Of a DNA stretch of 64,000 nucleotides, positions 63,187 through 64,000 are shown one piece after another. The position numbers and the translations under genes are program-made. The stretch covers positions 124,001-188,000 of the forward strand of contig JAAWWF010000006.1 in the NCBI GenBank assembly GCA_021404565.1. Reading direction: 5' to 3'. How positions within the stretch are numbered: the first letter of the stretch is position 1; each line of letters starts with the position of its first letter. This stretch comes from Roseivirga sp. Its GTDB lineage: Bacteria; Bacteroidota; Bacteroidia; Cytophagales; Cyclobacteriaceae. The notes under the pieces are model-generated. The model was not told where the DNA came from. It was given only the letters and a program-made list of their open reading frames with translations, and searched no databases.

Positions 63187-63882
63187 CTAAACGTATTTGC
63201 TCAATAAAATTTCTTTGAGTATGGGCAATCCTACGGTAGCTTTTTCGGTGATAAACTGAAAATTCGGTTCTTCTCCAATACCAGGTTTATTGGGGTCTAC
63301 GAGGAATACGGGGGTGTTTGGCCGTGTGTCATTAACCAGGCCTGCTGCAGGATATACCACCAGGGAAGTGCCGACCACCAGGAGAATGTCTGCAGCCCGT
63401 GTTATGCCAACCGCCTGATCCATCATGGGTACCGCCTCTCCAAACCACACAATATTGGGCCTGAGCTGAGAGCCTTTTTCACAGAGGTTCCCCAGCTTGA
63501 GTTCCCAATGGTCCATATCATATATGAGGGATTCATCCACAGAACTGCGGCATTGCATCAGCTGTCCGTGGAGGTGCAGTACATGACTGGAGCCCGCCTG
63601 TTCATGCAGGTTGTCTACGTTTTGGGTAATGATACTGACATCAAAGTGTTCTTCGAGCTCTTTGAGTACAATATGCCCCCTATTGGGGCTTACCTCCATG
63701 GCCTGCTTTCTTCGCTGATTGTAAAACTCCATGACCAGTTCAGGGTTGGCCCTCCAGCCTTCAGGAGTGGCTACTTCCATTACATCATGGCCTTCCCATA
63801 AGCCATTGGAATCTCTGAAGGTTCTCAGGCCGCTTTCGGCACTGATTCCTGCTCCCGTCAATACAACCAGTTTCTTTTTCAT
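63187..63882 (-). CDS. cobB: Sirtuin-type NAD-dependent protein deacylase
   Basis: A 231-residue sirtuin. LTGAGISAESGLRTFRD binds NAD, QNVDNLHEQAG (87-97) follows, with catalytic H105 in LHLHGQL and later FGEAVP and VVGTSL. Y54 and R57 in MEFYNQRR are the pair used by class III sirtuins for succinyl/malonyl-lysine. The zinc site is eroded: only C111 and C134 remain of four expected cysteines, a state known in Bacteroidota sirtuins. Expected to remove acyl groups from lysines in the cytoplasm. Confidence 0.92.
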   Translation of the reverse strand: MKKKLVVLTGAGISAESGLRTFRDSNGLWEGHDVMEVATPEGWRANPELVMEFYNQRRKQAMEVSPNRGHIVLKELEEHFDVSIITQNVDNLHEQAGSSHVLHLHGQLMQCRSSVDESLIYDMDHWELKLGNLCEKGSQLRPNIVWFGEAVPMMDQAVGITRAADILLVVGTSLVVYPAAGLVNDTRPNTPVFLVDPNKPGIGEEPNFQFITEKATVGLPILKEILLSKYV

Positions 63883-64000
63883 AATGCAGGTTTAAATTAC
63901 TTAAACAATGGAAACAGCTACGCGTTTACCTTATAAGGCCTTAATATACGTGGTTAAATCAGGTATATTAAAGCATTGAGTTGTCTTCAATATAACATGC
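63883..64000. other. Upstream region of the sirtuin gene, window edge
   Basis: 118 bases without a gene. They would hold the sirtuin promoter (minus strand). Two short TATATT-like AT-rich stretches are visible but no defined element. Confidence 0.3.

Noticed and set aside
1-64000. CRISPR arrays, rRNA or complete insertion sequences
   Set aside because: No regular short repeats with unique spacers, no rRNA-like segments and no transposase frame were seen on either strand.

Overview
The window reads as a chromosomal segment of a free-living Bacteroidota bacterium, most likely of the Cytophagales/Fulvivirga-Roseivirga type. Pointers are a SusC/SusD pair, two 800-residue FtsX-type permeases without an ATPase, RhlE with a Gly/Arg tail, methionine synthase on two genes, A-rich translation starts without a clear Shine-Dalgarno, and a few exact matches to the Bacteroidota -7 promoter element TAnnTTTG. 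This placement is by eye from gene content, not from a search. No rRNA, tRNA, CRISPR array or complete insertion sequence was found. Many genes start at ATG codons inside longer open frames; starts were chosen from signal peptides, overlaps and spacing.

Layout. 0-7 kb: a partial gene, an LVIVD-type lipoprotein and an outer-membrane protein, then a SAM-I riboswitch driving a methionine/one-carbon operon (metH N-terminal part, a four-helix-bundle gene flanked by inverted repeats, metH C-terminal part, metF). 7-19.3 kb: mostly minus strand: beta-propeller protein, surface-antigen barrel, VTT membrane protein, PLP enzyme, malonate transporter MadLM, FtsX permease and an S9 peptidase, plus rhlE on plus. 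19.4-21.5 kb: ECF sigma factor, RskA-like anti-sigma and a fasciclin protein. 21.5-24 kb: a malonyl-CoA-synthetase-like ligase divergent from HMG-CoA lyase. 24-29.5 kb: five genes joined by 4-8 base overlaps (Nramp-related transporter, Gfo/Idh/MocA oxidoreductase, sugar isomerase/epimerase, glucuronokinase-like GHMP kinase, GalU-like nucleotidyltransferase), the most unusual block here. 29.8-37.4 kb: GDPD-like protein, serine hydrolase, CPBP protease, dprA, a MerR regulator, a CapA-like protein and an M23 peptidase. 37.5-47 kb: alaS-gatB-tlpA, a possible psi-like protein, thioesterase, pcm, and ribE-menC. 47.4-52.4 kb: SusC/SusD/lipoprotein. 52.4-57.6 kb: WD40 protein, FtsX permease and a membrane-anchored protein, bracketed by repeated hairpin sequences. 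57.6-64 kb: beta-propeller protein, DUF885 peptidase, Skp/OmpH chaperone, glycosyltransferase, MATE exporter and a sirtuin.

How the genes may work together. MetH halves plus MetF form the methyl branch of methionine synthesis, apparently SAM-repressed at translation through mutually exclusive helices that can be read in the leader. MadLM and the ACSF3/MatB-like ligase together could take up malonate and activate it to malonyl-CoA. The five-gene operon could convert an imported polyol or sugar acid to a uronate, phosphorylate it at C1 and make a UDP-uronate, a salvage route best known from plants; the first steps of that scheme are inference.
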